64,000 nt of DNA, from NCBI RefSeq assembly GCF_029946515.1, contig NZ_JARZHH010000027.1:62001-126000 (forward strand), given 5' to 3'. Shown in pieces: positions 16,901-25,243 of the stretch. The stretch comes from Polyangium sp. 6x1 (GTDB lineage Bacteria; Myxococcota_A; Polyangia; Polyangiales; Polyangiaceae). A program made the position numbers and the translations under genes. Within the stretch, counting starts at the first letter, position 1, and each line of letters starts with the position of its first letter. The notes under the pieces are model-generated. The model was not told the origin of the DNA, searched no databases, and saw only the letters and a program-made list of their open reading frames with translations.

Positions 16901-19900
16901 CGCAACGCGCGTGAACTCCGCGATGCTCCCCGAATGCCTGGTGCTGCATGGCATCTACATGGTCTATTCGAGGCCCGTCGACGAGACGGCTCCCCTCTAC
17001 GAGCAGGCCATCACGACCGGCTTGAAGATCGGCTCGTTCACGGGCACGAGCTGGGGCCTCTTGGCCGAGATCTTCTATCACCGCGTCTGGCGTGGACAGC
17101 CGCTCGGCGAGATCCAGGCGCAGGTCAAGGCCCGCTGGGATCTCGTGCAGCGCTCGGGGGACGCCGTGGGGAGGCACCATTACGAGACGGTCGCCTCTTA
17201 TTGCGAGGTGCTGATGGCGCCTGAATGCGCCTCGAAGCTCCTGCATGACGAGCCCTTGTCGCGAGGTTCGCGCTCCCTCCTGACCGACGGCGACGGGTTC
17301 ACGGGAGGGCTCGCTCGTACCCTGGAAGCCTATCTGTTCTGCGCCACCGGCAGGTGGGAGCAAGCGCTGTCGCGGGCGCGGGAGGCAGACCAGTCTCGCG
17401 CCGACATTCTCGGCATGCCGCCGGTGACGGACATCCCGCTCTTCCTCGTGCTCGCGGGGGCGAAATGCTGGCGCGACGACGCCGGCCCCGAGGAGCAGGC
17501 GCAGATGCGAGAGCAGATCGAGCAAGGACTCGAGCGGCTGCGCTATCTCGCGGAAGGCTGCGAGACGAACTTCCTTCACAAGCTGCGCCTCGCCGAGGCC
17601 GAATACGCCCGCGTCCTCGGCAAGACCGAGGAGGCGATGGTCAAATACGACGAGGCCATCGAGCTCGCGCGCGAGCACCGCTTCCTGCACATCGAGGCGC
17701 TCTCGACCCTGCTCGCCGCCGAGTTCCGGCTGCAAATGGGCAAGAGCCACATCGGTGCCCTGTACATGCGCGAGGCTCGCGACGCTTATGCGCGCTGGGG
17801 CGCGGTGAACGTCGTCGCCCATCTCGGCGCGAAATACCCCGCCTTGCTCAAGGCGTCCGCGCAGGGGTCCGCTGTCGAGCGCGCGAGCATGACGGCGGCG
17901 ACGACGACCACGGCCTCCGGGGGCGCGATGTTCGACGTGAACACCGCGGTCCGCGCCGCGCAAGCGCTGTCGAGCGAGCTCGACCCGGAGCGCGTGGTGG
18001 GCCGGCTGATGGGGCTCCTCCTGGAGAATGCGGGGGCGCAGCGCGGCGCCCTCGTGCTGAGCCAAGGGGAAGCGCTCTCCGTCGTGGCGCGGCTGTCGGT
18101 GGAGGGCGCTCGTATCGAGACGGGGTTGTCCGAGCCGCTCGGGCAAAACCACGACATCCCCGTGGCCGTGGTGCAATATGCGGCCCGCACGGGCGAGCCC
18201 GTGGTGGCGGGTGATGCCAGGAACGAGGCGCGCTTCGCCAGCGACCCTTATCTCGCGTCGCGCGCGGTGCTCGCGCTTTTGGCATTGCCTTTGACGCACA
18301 GAGGCCATCTCGTCGGCGTGCTGTACCTCGAGCACCGCGACGTGCCGTCGGCATTCCCTCCCGCGCGCGTGGAGTTCTTGTCGGTGCTGGCCTCGCAGGC
18401 GGCCATCGCCGTCGAGAATGCCATGCTGTACCGGGACCTCGAGGCCAAGATCAAGGAGCGCACGGCCGAGCTTCGAATCGCCAAGGAGGCGGCCGATCGG
18501 GCGAACCGCGCGAAGAGCGATTTCCTCTCGAGCATGAGCCACGAGTTGCGCACGCCGCTCAACGGCATCCTCGGGTATGCCCAGGTCCTCACGCGCGCGA
18601 CCGAGCTCTCCCCGAAGAGCCGTGAGGGGGTGCAAACGATCCAGAAATCGGGCGAGCACCTGCTTTCCTTGCTGGAGGACGTGCTCGACCTCGCAAAGAT
18701 CGAGGCCGGCAAGATGGAGCTCGTCCCGAAGAGGTTCGACCTCGGCGCCTCGGTGCGCACGGTGGTGGATCTCTGTCGCGTGCGCGCGGACCAGAAAGGA
18801 ATCGCCTTCACCCAGTCGATTCGCGCGGGCACGACGTCCGCGGTCCACGGCGACGAGAAACGCCTGACGCAGGTGCTCCTGAACCTCGTGAGCAACGCCA
18901 TCAAATTCACCGAGCGAGGAAGCGTGAACCTCGTCATCGACGAGCTCGCGCGCGGCCCCGCGGAGGGGATCTCGTTGCGGTTCCGGGTGGAGGATACGGG
19001 CCCCGGGATTGCCTCGGAGCACCTCTCGCGTATCTTCGATCCCTTCGAGCAGGTCGGCGATCACAAGGCGAAGGGCGCCGGCACGGGGCTCGGCCTCGCC
19101 ATCACGAAGAAGATCGTCGACCAGATGGGCGGCACGATCGAGGTCGAGAGTGAGCTCGGCCGAGGCAGCGCATTCACGGTGACGCTCACGCTCGCGGAGG
19201 CGTCCACGTCCGCGGCCGCCGACATGGCGATCGCGTGGGATACCATCACCGGATATCGAGGCGAGCGCCGCACGATCCTCGTCGTGGACGACAATCGGCA
19301 GAACCGCGCCCTGGTGAGCGATCTGCTGATCCCAATCGGCTTCGACGTCGTCGAAGCCGAGGACGGCGAGACGTCGCTCCGTCTGGCCGTGGAGCGGAGG
19401 CCGCAGCTCATCTTGATGGACCTGGCCATGCCGGGCATGGACGGCCATGAAGCCACGCGCCGCCTGCGGCAGATGCCCGAGATCGGCGACGTCGTGATCC
19501 TGGCCTCGTCGGCGAATGTCTCCGGCGTCGAACGGCACGAGAGCAGCCGCACCCTCTGGAACGATTCCTTGCACAAGCCCGTGCAGGCGAGCGCGCTCTT
19601 CGAAAAGCTCCAGCGCTACCTCGGCGTGGAATGGATTCACGCCGAGAAAAAGGCTCCGGCGGCGCGGGCGAGTGGTCCGGTGGTGCCGCCTTCCGCCGAG
19701 GAGCTTGCCCTCCTCTCACGGCTGGTGACGTCGGGGCGAGTCCGGAACGTCATCGCAGAAGCGACGCGAATGGAGCAAAACGACGCGCGCCTCGGCCCGT
19801 GGCTCGACCAGCTCCGGGGGCTCGTGCGGACGTACCAGATGCGAAAGCTGCAAGAGTTCGTCGACGGGTCCGCCGCAAGCACGGCCGTGGCCGACGCGAG

Positions 19901-19907
19901 CGCCTAG
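13959..19907 (+). CDS. Giant trifunctional Ser/Thr kinase / AAA ATPase / hybrid histidine kinase
   Basis: 1982 residues from the ATG at 13959, preceded by GGGAGGGG; an in-frame GTG at 13923 would add 12 residues. In order: Ser/Thr kinase (about 8-270) with VAIK lysine, HKDVKPQN catalytic loop (HKD instead of HRD) and DFG; AAA/NACHT-like ATPase with Walker A GGPSGIGKT at 328-336; a long TPR-like helical region; GAF (about 1330-1490); HisKA with His1528 (SHELRTPLNG); HATPase (about 1630-1748, N-box and GTGLGLAI); receiver with Asp1821 (LILMDLAMPGMDG); and a short helical tail. Soluble. This architecture is known and frequent in myxobacteria and cyanobacteria. It could join protein phosphorylation and phosphorelay. 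The signal is unknown. Confidence 0.93.
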   Translation: MDLSAYGLGDLAYEGSETRVHRAVHLASGARVAIKIPLAEVPTPRVMGRLVHEHQVLRQLAAVPGVARVHAFEQRDGTVALVLEDPGFQSVDQVLAKKGRLPLSAGLRFGRCLARVLEGVHAAGVMHKDVKPQNVLVDDTCEQITLLDFGIASLLSQEATEASIPEALDGTLAYISPEQTGRTARALDTRTDLYSLGVTLFEVLSGRRPFTDRDPLSLVHAHLAKTPPPLDEVAPEVPSAVAAIVSKLLAKDPDRRYQTAKGVAEDLEEALRALQERGTVEPFALGKKDFSRKLRLPQVLVGREQDVERVGESFARAARGAAELLLVGGPSGIGKTALVRTVYHDIAKAGRGLLIAGKHDQLARSTPYAAIAQAFGGLMRQWLSSPKSVLETWRARIRDEVGDNARLIADVVPELDLVMGKLPPVPPVEGDQVLNRQKLTWLNFVRAVTTPNPPLVMFLDDMQWADGATLIILQTLLTDVERNSLLVIGAYRDNETPPEHPLWKLVEATEASEAKVSRLTVGPLSEEQVQKWLSRTLESEPRRVEPLARVQWQKTRGNPFFLEQLLLTLHRQKQVVRDPESGEWRWNQADLERAQVTDNVVSLLTDKVREMPEATQQLLGLAACAGHTFHLQDLERLSGWERAQVTGALWPALQEELVVPVDGAYRPAQALGAVGDGALDASYRFLHDRVQQASYERISPEQRVLAHLEIGRRLWARYRAEGGTPQQLLELVRHMNQGAARITSVEERNDVARVNLEAARVAKAASSYRLMASLLESAQALLGDRATQDEQTLSVEIALERLEAAYLLRDFGDVEARALDLLARPLPVVPWLSAQEIRVRCCLATGQYARGIELGLAALAERGFTFPDTDAACQPALVEESAALDRWLEQDLGAFDRMPPERSLEHRLIDALMTQAQLCSIYGGRPMLYTLIIVRLVSEAVRRGSLTPAATLMVCSFANVWSVATGMYRRVLRWVEPGVRAATRVNSAMLPECLVLHGIYMVYSRPVDETAPLYEQAITTGLKIGSFTGTSWGLLAEIFYHRVWRGQPLGEIQAQVKARWDLVQRSGDAVGRHHYETVASYCEVLMAPECASKLLHDEPLSRGSRSLLTDGDGFTGGLARTLEAYLFCATGRWEQALSRAREADQSRADILGMPPVTDIPLFLVLAGAKCWRDDAGPEEQAQMREQIEQGLERLRYLAEGCETNFLHKLRLAEAEYARVLGKTEEAMVKYDEAIELAREHRFLHIEALSTLLAAEFRLQMGKSHIGALYMREARDAYARWGAVNVVAHLGAKYPALLKASAQGSAVERASMTAATTTTASGGAMFDVNTAVRAAQALSSELDPERVVGRLMGLLLENAGAQRGALVLSQGEALSVVARLSVEGARIETGLSEPLGQNHDIPVAVVQYAARTGEPVVAGDARNEARFASDPYLASRAVLALLALPLTHRGHLVGVLYLEHRDVPSAFPPARVEFLSVLASQAAIAVENAMLYRDLEAKIKERTAELRIAKEAADRANRAKSDFLSSMSHELRTPLNGILGYAQVLTRATELSPKSREGVQTIQKSGEHLLSLLEDVLDLAKIEAGKMELVPKRFDLGASVRTVVDLCRVRADQKGIAFTQSIRAGTTSAVHGDEKRLTQVLLNLVSNAIKFTERGSVNLVIDELARGPAEGISLRFRVEDTGPGIASEHLSRIFDPFEQVGDHKAKGAGTGLGLAITKKIVDQMGGTIEVESELGRGSAFTVTLTLAEASTSAAADMAIAWDTITGYRGERRTILVVDDNRQNRALVSDLLIPIGFDVVEAEDGETSLRLAVERRPQLILMDLAMPGMDGHEATRRLRQMPEIGDVVILASSANVSGVERHESSRTLWNDSLHKPVQASALFEKLQRYLGVEWIHAEKKAPAARASGPVVPPSAEELALLSRLVTSGRVRNVIAEATRMEQNDARLGPWLDQLRGLVRTYQMRKLQEFVDGSAASTAVADASA

Positions 19908-19924
19908 CCATGGGAAGCGTTTCG

Positions 19925-20030
19925 CTGGGGCGTTGCCCCAGGCCCCACCAGGGGCTGTCCGCCCCTGGACCCGGACCAGCGCCCGCGCTGGACTGAAGGT
20001 ACTGATCAACTTAGGCCGTAGCTGATCAAG
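19925..20030 (-). repeat. Composite hairpin repeat, copy A (reverse orientation)
   Basis: Lies after the giant kinase gene. Read on the minus strand it matches the composite repeat at 26038-26155 closely: an AGTCCAGCGC...GCGCTGG hairpin, then a GGACAGCCCCTGG segment, then GGCCTGGGGCAACGCCCC. On the kinase-distal side an imperfect TGATCA...TGATCA hairpin takes the place of the usual ATC-loop hairpin. The rest of the 19911-20162 gap has short repeated CCGTAGC words and the leader of the HTH operon, with no gene. It marks the left border of the accessory island. Confidence 0.65.
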
Positions 20031-20162
20031 ATTGGCGATCGGCCGTAGCGAATAGCGATTTCGGAGCGTAGGGTCGGCGGGCCTGGAAAAGGCGCCGCCC
20101 CGAAGGGTCTGCAAACCCCCGGGGCGACTTGGCCGCAACCCCGTTCACCGGAGTCGCAACCC

Positions 20163-20498
20163 ATGCTCACCTTAGTTCGGTCCCCGTCCGGGGGCCAAGA
20201 CGGCGGACGTCCGCCCAAGCGAACCCGTAGAGCCCACTTCCCGCCCGCCGAGCAGGCGCGCATCCGCGCCGTGCTGCGGAACCTGCGCCGGGCGTTCGGT
20301 TCCTGGTCCTGCTTCGGGGCCGTCGCCGGATACGCCTCGGAAACCCTTGTAGGGGCAGCCTGCCAACCGAGCCGGGCGACGCCGACGCTCGTGTACCGCG
20401 TCGCCCGCGCCGTCGGTCTCACGGTCGACGAGCTGCTCCGCCCCGGCCTCCGCGATGCTAACGCCTGCCCGACGTGCGGGCGGAAGGGGGGCGCATGA
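20163..20498 (+). CDS. Small HTH regulator 1 of a tandem trio, with C-terminal CxxC
   Basis: 111 residues. A helix-turn-helix fold of XRE type is suggested by residues about 30-95 (IRAVLRNLRRAFGSW, then TPTLVYRVARAVGLTVDELL), as in the C-terminal half of phage-type repressors. The C-terminus has C-P-T-C, a possible half zinc site. It is followed, with a 4-bp overlap (ATGATG), by a second protein of the same plan and then a third, so it looks like the first copy of a tandem duplication. The operon ends in a sigma-like factor. Role inferred: DNA-binding regulator in an accessory element. Confidence 0.65.
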   Translation: MLTLVRSPSGGQDGGRPPKRTRRAHFPPAEQARIRAVLRNLRRAFGSWSCFGAVAGYASETLVGAACQPSRATPTLVYRVARAVGLTVDELLRPGLRDANACPTCGRKGGA

Positions 20499-20824
20499 TG
20501 GCCGCGTCCCGCTTCCGCGTCCGGCCCCTCCGCGGCTCGGACCTGATCGAGATCCAGCGCTCGAACCTCCGCGCCTTGCTGCGCCACCTCTACCGCGAAC
20601 ACGGGACGTGGACGAAGGTCGCCCACCTCCTGCGCTTCCGCCGCGCCGTCGTCGTGGGCTTCTTCGATGGGACGGAGCCGGGCAACATCGCGCTTGCGCG
20701 GAGCATCGCGCGCGCCCTGGGGCTCTCGCTCGACGATGCCCTCGCGGGCATGGCCCCGCCCCGCAAGGCCCCCGCGCTCGCCCTCGTGACGCCGCCGAAG
20801 CGGAAGGGGGGAGGCGCCTCGTGA
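20495..20824 (+). CDS. Small HTH regulator 2 of a tandem trio
   Basis: 109 residues. The ATG at 20495 overlaps the preceding stop and follows GGAAGGGGG. It aligns by eye with its neighbour: NLRALLRHLYREHGTW then ARSIARALGLSLDDAL corresponds to the IRAVLRNLRRAFGSW and VARAVGLTVDELL segments of copy 1, so the two are diverged paralogues. The C-terminus is a Pro/Lys-rich tail instead of CxxC. It overlaps the third copy by 4 bp, which implies a tightly coupled operon and perhaps hetero-oligomers. Confidence 0.65.
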   Translation: MMAASRFRVRPLRGSDLIEIQRSNLRALLRHLYREHGTWTKVAHLLRFRRAVVVGFFDGTEPGNIALARSIARALGLSLDDALAGMAPPRKAPALALVTPPKRKGGGAS

Positions 20825-21084
20825 CGGAGCACGACCACGACCAAGCCCCCGAGAGCCTTCCCGCGGTGCTCTCCGCGGAGCAGGCGGCTCGCGTGCGGAA
20901 AGCGCTCGCCTCCTACCTCTGCCGGGCGACGGCGAAAGAGGCGTCCGATGCGCTCGGCTACGCGCCGAAGTACGTGCAGGCGTTCCTCCGCGCCGAGATC
21001 CACTGCACGCTGCACTTCGCCGCGAGCGTGGCGAGCGCAATCAGCGTCGACGTGGATGCCCTCGTCCGGGGTGACGGGCCGTGA
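20821..21084 (+). CDS. Small HTH regulator 3 of a tandem trio
   Basis: 87 residues, starting at a GTG that overlaps the upstream stop (GTGA). ARVRKALASYLCRATAKEASDALGY and AASVASAISVDVDALVRG match the plan of copies 1 and 2, but this copy lacks the N-terminal basic segment and the tail. It ends in a 4-bp overlap with the sigma-like gene. It could be a DNA-binding regulator or a truncated partner that modulates the others. Confidence 0.6.
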   Translation: MTEHDHDQAPESLPAVLSAEQAARVRKALASYLCRATAKEASDALGYAPKYVQAFLRAEIHCTLHFAASVASAISVDVDALVRGDGP

Positions 21085-21677
21085 TCCGGTACCGCGCCTC
21101 CCCCGGTGGGGGCGCGCCGATCGTCGAAGCGAACGCGGAGGACATCGAGGCCATGCGCCCGATGCTCCTCCGCTACGTCCGCGCGATCGGCGTGGAACGG
21201 CGGCACGTGGACGACGTCGTCCAGGAGACGACGATCACAACGTGGGAAGCCGTGAACGAAGGGCGCGTCCGCGGCGGGGAGAGAACGCCGCCCGATGCGG
21301 CGCTCCACGGCTTCGCGCGGCAAACGGCGTGGTTCCACGCCATGAACCTCTCGCGACGCGCCTCAACGCTGCACGAGGCTCCGGCGTCCGCTCTTCGGGA
21401 CGTCCCGATCCTCGTGTCGCCGGACCCGATGCCCGGCATCGAGGCACGGGACCTGCTCGCGCGGGTCATGGCGTCGAGTCCGAGCGTCGCCCGCGTCGTG
21501 GAGTTGGCTGCTCGCGGGCTCATCGGCGCGGACGCCGCGCGGGCCGCGGGGCAACCCCGGGCGACCTTCTACGCCCATGAGAAGCGGCTCCGCGCCGCCC
21601 TCCGGAAGCTCGGCGCGACTCCCGCCCCGAAACAGGCTCCACGTTCTACGGAGAAGCAACGGAAGCGCAAGCGCTGA
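21081..21677 (+). CDS. Sigma-70-like RNA polymerase sigma factor (divergent, ECF-type size)
   Basis: 198 residues from a GTG overlapping the preceding stop. Residues about 22-95 have region-2 features: MLLRYVRAIG, then DDVVQETTITTWEA, which matches the conserved DVVQE(T/V)F block. A short region-4-like HTH follows (SVARVVELAARGLIGADAARAAGQPRATFYAHEKRLRAALRKL). The C-terminus is Lys/Arg-rich. It is the last gene of the trio operon, and the genes around it suggest it runs accessory-island or prophage-like functions. No anti-sigma factor is adjacent, unless one of the small HTH proteins acts as one. Confidence 0.72.
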   Translation: MIRYRASPGGGAPIVEANAEDIEAMRPMLLRYVRAIGVERRHVDDVVQETTITTWEAVNEGRVRGGERTPPDAALHGFARQTAWFHAMNLSRRASTLHEAPASALRDVPILVSPDPMPGIEARDLLARVMASSPSVARVVELAARGLIGADAARAAGQPRATFYAHEKRLRAALRKLGATPAPKQAPRSTEKQRKRKR

Positions 21678-21762
21678 ACAGACGAGCGCCGCCTACTCCG
21701 GTTCTGTTCCCCTATTCCACTGTCACAAGACCGACAAGCCCAAACCGTCCTCCAGGGCGCAG

Positions 21763-22803
21763 TTATACTACTATCGCGTGGCCATCAATTTCGTTCTTGT
21801 GCAATTCCCACGCTCTTCGATAGAAGTTTGCGATGAGCTCTGCCGCGTTCACGTCGGTCCCGGCCACAAACCAGATCCGAACTGGGTCGAGCCCCATTCG
21901 TTCTGCAAGAGAGGTCGCGGCCTCCTTCAGAGCCTCGCTTGGCTGCGCCAGGAAGCGGAGCATTTCCTCCTTGCTATTGCTTCGTTCCTCGATGTCGCGA
22001 GCCTCGCGGTTAATGTCAACGCGTAGCTTGTCGAGCGTATTGTACTTCTTCTGTAGCTCATCCGCCTCGTCGCGGAATGCTCTAAGTAGGTGACGGACGC
22101 CTGCCGCCGATTCGCCGTCGACCCCATATCTAACAACGCCTGGCGAGGATAGCTGTATAGCCTTAAAGTGCGGCTTATCGCCACGTGGTAGTGACGCGAC
22201 AATCTTGTCGAGTGCCGACGCGTGCGACCATCCGGAGCCAGCGAACACATAGTCGACGAATTTGTTCCGCAGTCCGCCTATTTCTCGGTCGATGCCTGGC
22301 GCAAATAGAGCCTTGGTCGCATATACTTGGGTATACCGACGCTCAAACAAGGCAAGCTCTTCGGCATTCCAGTCGCCATCAAGTAGTATCAGCTGCTCTG
22401 GCGGAGCATCGTTCTGGCAGTCCGGCGTGAGCGTCTCGTCATAGTATGAATCTGACGTCGGCAAGTGAGACGTTGGAATGTCTCGCACACGCAGGAATGC
22501 AACTCGCCGCACGGCCGAGCCAGCCGTGTCTACAACGTAGACATGCCCATCGCGAGCGCCGAGAAGCAGATCGCGCAGCGATCGATCTCCGTACAAAAAT
22601 CGTGCAACGTCGTTGTCCGTCAGGCGCAGGACGAGCCAGCGAGTTACCTCGCCGTCCGTATCGGACCAGATCTTGAAATACGGATCCTTGGAGCCTGACC
22701 TATACTCAACGAGCCTATCGCCGTCGAAATACTCAACAACGCGGGCCCGGGTGAGTTCGACCGGCAATGCATCGAGCGCGAAGCCAATGTCATTGAGCCT
22801 CAT
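21763..22803 (-). CDS. Hypothetical protein of a lower-GC two-gene module (possibly DUF6575-like)
   Basis: 346 residues. Base composition is clearly more AT-rich than the flanks, and codon use follows, which indicates recent transfer. The N-terminal 120 residues (ARVVEYFDGDRLVEY, DPYFKIWSD, RWLVLRLTDNDVARF) look like a compact alpha/beta domain that I tentatively link to the DUF6575 group. The remainder includes a Glu/Lys-rich helical, coiled-coil-like part around 235-300. No catalytic motif or membrane segment is evident. It overlaps the upstream gene by 4 bp (ATGA), so the two are a functional pair. Function unknown. Confidence 0.7.
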   Translation of the reverse strand: MRLNDIGFALDALPVELTRARVVEYFDGDRLVEYRSGSKDPYFKIWSDTDGEVTRWLVLRLTDNDVARFLYGDRSLRDLLLGARDGHVYVVDTAGSAVRRVAFLRVRDIPTSHLPTSDSYYDETLTPDCQNDAPPEQLILLDGDWNAEELALFERRYTQVYATKALFAPGIDREIGGLRNKFVDYVFAGSGWSHASALDKIVASLPRGDKPHFKAIQLSSPGVVRYGVDGESAAGVRHLLRAFRDEADELQKKYNTLDKLRVDINREARDIEERSNSKEEMLRFLAQPSEALKEAATSLAERMGLDPVRIWFVAGTDVNAAELIANFYRRAWELHKNEIDGHAIVV

Positions 22804-23351
22804 TGTGCCCTCACCACCACTTGAATCGGTCCGACTAGGCGAAAGACAGGAGCTAGATTGGGGCCTTGAAACTCAAACAGATTTAAATGGTGTTCCTTGT
22901 TGGGCTTCGTAGTCACCCCGTGCGAGTCAACAAGGGTCCCTTCTGCGATATGATTGCCAACGTCATTGGCCAAGTTCGGATACTTGCCGAGCAGCTTACC
23001 AAATTTCTTCTGAAGCGCGGCCGCCGTGGTAAATAACGATAGGCCCCACGCAGTGCACGACGGTGGCTGTTCGTGTTGATTACCTTTGTTTTTCTCGCGC
23101 TCAGGGTTCGGGAGAAAGTCGTCTTCGATGATTGGATTGTGGACGAGCCTGTAGACCACTCCGCCTGCCGGGTTGTTAGGGGGTGGACACTCAGGCAGGC
23201 TCTTGAATCGCTCAGCGTATTTGTACTCCGGCATCGCCGGGCATTCTCTACTACCTTGGATCGGAAGATCAAGTAAGGAGCAGAGCCGAAACCTCTCCGT
23301 GGTTTCCAAGTGTACCAGACTTGTCGGCTCATCGAACGTGGTCTTTGTCAC
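22800..23351 (-). CDS. Hypothetical protein, partner of the lower-GC module
   Basis: 183 residues, reduced GC like its partner, start ATG at 23351. No recognised domain. Notable stretches are PAMPEYKYAERFKSLPECPPPN, near residue 40, and HEQPPSCTAWGLSLFTTAAALQKKFGKL, near 95. The second half (NKEHHLNLFEFQGPNLAPVFRLVGPIQVV) looks like a beta-rich domain. Translation of the 346-residue protein is coupled to it by a 4-bp overlap. Paired, transferred genes of this kind beside a transposase often turn out to be toxin-antitoxin or defence modules, but nothing in the sequence proves that here. Confidence 0.65.
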   Translation of the reverse strand: MTKTTFDEPTSLVHLETTERFRLCSLLDLPIQGSRECPAMPEYKYAERFKSLPECPPPNNPAGGVVYRLVHNPIIEDDFLPNPEREKNKGNQHEQPPSCTAWGLSLFTTAAALQKKFGKLLGKYPNLANDVGNHIAEGTLVDSHGVTTKPNKEHHLNLFEFQGPNLAPVFRLVGPIQVVVRAQ

Positions 23352-23481
23352 ATGATAGTCAGCCGACTCCTGGATGCAGCTGCCTCCCTAGAGTAGGATC
23401 CGTAATTTAACACACTGGTTTGGGTGTGGCATCCGAGTGGTGTTGGCTGGAGTTATCCTTCGACCTTCGACTGAGGGCGCC

Positions 23482-24672
23482 TCATGGAACATCAGGAAAG
23501 AGTAGAAGCTGTACAGGCGGTCGAGCCGTCGGCGTCCACGTAAACAGGTCGAGCTGTGGTCCCGAAGGTCCTTCTGCCGTGGGCACGACCGATGGCGTCA
23601 CGGCTGCAACTGGGGGCACTGGGGGCGTGGGCCCCCGTGGGGCATCGCTCGGCTTCCCCTTCCCACCGGGCAGGGCCCGGAGCCACCCCTTGCCGTTCGG
23701 CAGCTCGCGGGCGGCGCCCTGCTTCTCCCCGGGGGCCGGGGCGGGCGGCGCGAGCTTCTTCGGCTCCGGTGGCGCGCATGGCTCCGCGGCAAGGGCGCGC
23801 TCGACAAGCTCCTGCACGGACCAGACGTGATCGGTGATGCCCGACTCCATGGCCGGCGTCACGCGCAAGGACTCGTGGACCCGGCAGAAGTTGTACCAGG
23901 CGACGTGCAGGCTCACGGCGGCGCGGTGATTCTCGATCTTCTTCGAGAAGCCGTTGCAGAGGCGCGTGAAGCGGCGGACGTGCATCCGGACCGTGAGGTT
24001 CGCGCGTTCGACGTGCGAGGTAGAGGCCCGATCCAGGTTCGGCGCGCCGTGCGCGGTCTTCTTCGTGATGAAGGGGTCGCGCGGGGGCTCGTAGCGGTGG
24101 TCATGCCGCTGCCCGTCCGCGCGCCCCTTCTTCGAGTAGTCCTTCTGGATGACGGCGTGGTCGACCGCGCCGCCGAAGCTCTGCCCGACGGCGACGGGGT
24201 AGTTCTGCCAGCCGTCCGTGGAGATCTCGGGGATCGTCACGAGCCGGGCCCGCAGATCCGCGACGAACGCCCGCGTGTTCGCTTCGTCGCGCTTCCCCAC
24301 GCGGTAGGCGATCATGAGCTTCTTCGTGCGCGACATGGCGAGGTAGGCGTACGCGTCGCCGAACTCCGCGGGATCCTCCGCGGTCACGCGCGCCTGCTTC
24401 TTCGCAACGTAGGACCAGATCTCGTCCAGTTCGATCTCGCGGATGTCGAGATCCCGAACGAGCAGGTTGTGCAGGTAGTCGCACCCCGTCCCGACGCGGA
24501 CGAGCGTGGAGAGGACCGTCGGGAGCGAGACGTCCGTGAGCCGCGACGTCGAGCGCACGCTGGCACCCTCTACGAGGTGCCGAACGACGTTCACGCGCTT
24601 GTCCAGCGGCAGGACGTTGGCCACGACGAAAGCCCCAGCAAGGGCCGCCACGGGCGCCGCGTCGCGCCCCAT
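23482..24672 (-). mobile_element. IS1-like transposase gene (DDE type) with a Pro-rich C-terminal extension
   Basis: 396 residues, an intact frame. Residues about 25-70 form a winged HTH-like region (VNVVRHLVEGASVRSTSRLTD). The catalytic core has Asp in ELDEIWSYV, Asp in STDGWQNY, and Glu in SHVERANLTVRMHVRRFTRL, followed by HVAWYNFCRVHESL, the pattern of IS1-family transposases. After about residue 300 comes an extra 95-residue Pro/Ala/Gly-rich tail not normal for the family. I could not find convincing terminal inverted repeats or target duplications on either side, so the element boundaries are undefined. It marks the accessory region as mobile. Confidence 0.85.
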
Positions 24673-24763
24673 GCGCGTCGTCGTCTCGACCGTTTCAGCG
24701 GCTCACTCGATAGGATGAATCTATCACGATTCGCCGCGGTTTCGTGGTTATTCGGCAATGGGA

Positions 24764-24782
24764 TAAGACATTAATTGTCTTA
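24764..24782. promoter_or_regulatory. Perfect AT-rich palindrome upstream of the transposase gene
   Basis: TAAGACA-TTAAT-TGTCTTA, with 7-bp perfect arms, sits about 90 bp before the transposase start in an AT-rich patch. It could be an operator, a small terminator-like hairpin, or part of the element's end. The rest of the 24673-24931 gap holds no gene that I can support. Confidence 0.4.
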
Positions 24783-24931
24783 GGCAGGGCCGTTTGCCCG
24801 CGGAGATCGGAGGGCGGATCCGCGGGTCAACCGTGCCAACGCGAGGGCGGACAAGCCCCGTCCGCGCCACGCGTTCAGGAGGGGAACGCGCCCGTTCGAC
24901 CGCACGCCTTCGATGGGGTACACCGCTGCCC

Positions 24932-25243
24932 ATGAACGACAAGGTACACGTTCACTTCGTGCCGTTGCTCGACGCGATCCATCGATTGGATGAGGCGCTT
25001 ATGGCGATCGACCCCGAGGTCGCGCGGGCGCTGGCCCAACGGGCCCGTGATGGCCTCGCAAACGCCTTGCATGGTCGCCTGCCGTCGGGGCAGCGAAGCG
25101 TCTGGGTGGTCGAGGGTTCGTGTGGACACATGAACGTCCACGCCTCTGAGCCGGGAAACCAAGTTGGGTCGACCTGTGGTACGTGCGGCCAGTACCTCGC
25201 TGGTGCGACGACCAGGAAGGTGGATGTTCCCGGCGGGGTGTAG
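24932..25243 (+). CDS. Small hypothetical protein with C-terminal zinc-type Cys cluster
   Basis: 103 residues from the ATG at 24932. The first half is helical (LLDAIHRLDEALMAID, VARALAQRARDGL). The second half has C-G-H near residue 65 and C-GT-C near 81 (GSTCGTCGQYL), enough to ligate one metal ion with the nearby His. No family recognised. It is the last gene before the repeat tract and lies at the right end of the accessory island. The upstream frame extension to 24794 is rejected because the added sequence is Arg-rich shadow. Confidence 0.55.
   Translation: MNDKVHVHFVPLLDAIHRLDEALMAIDPEVARALAQRARDGLANALHGRLPSGQRSVWVVEGSCGHMNVHASEPGNQVGSTCGTCGQYLAGATTRKVDVPGGV

Noticed and set aside
15558..19640. 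1360-codon open frame antisense to the giant kinase
   Set aside because: Shadow frame caused by GC skew; no domain is readable, whereas the sense strand shows ordered kinase, AAA, GAF, HisKA and REC motifs.
23395..24790. Terminal inverted repeats for the IS1-like element
   Set aside because: Compared both flanks by eye and found no convincing matching ends or target duplication.
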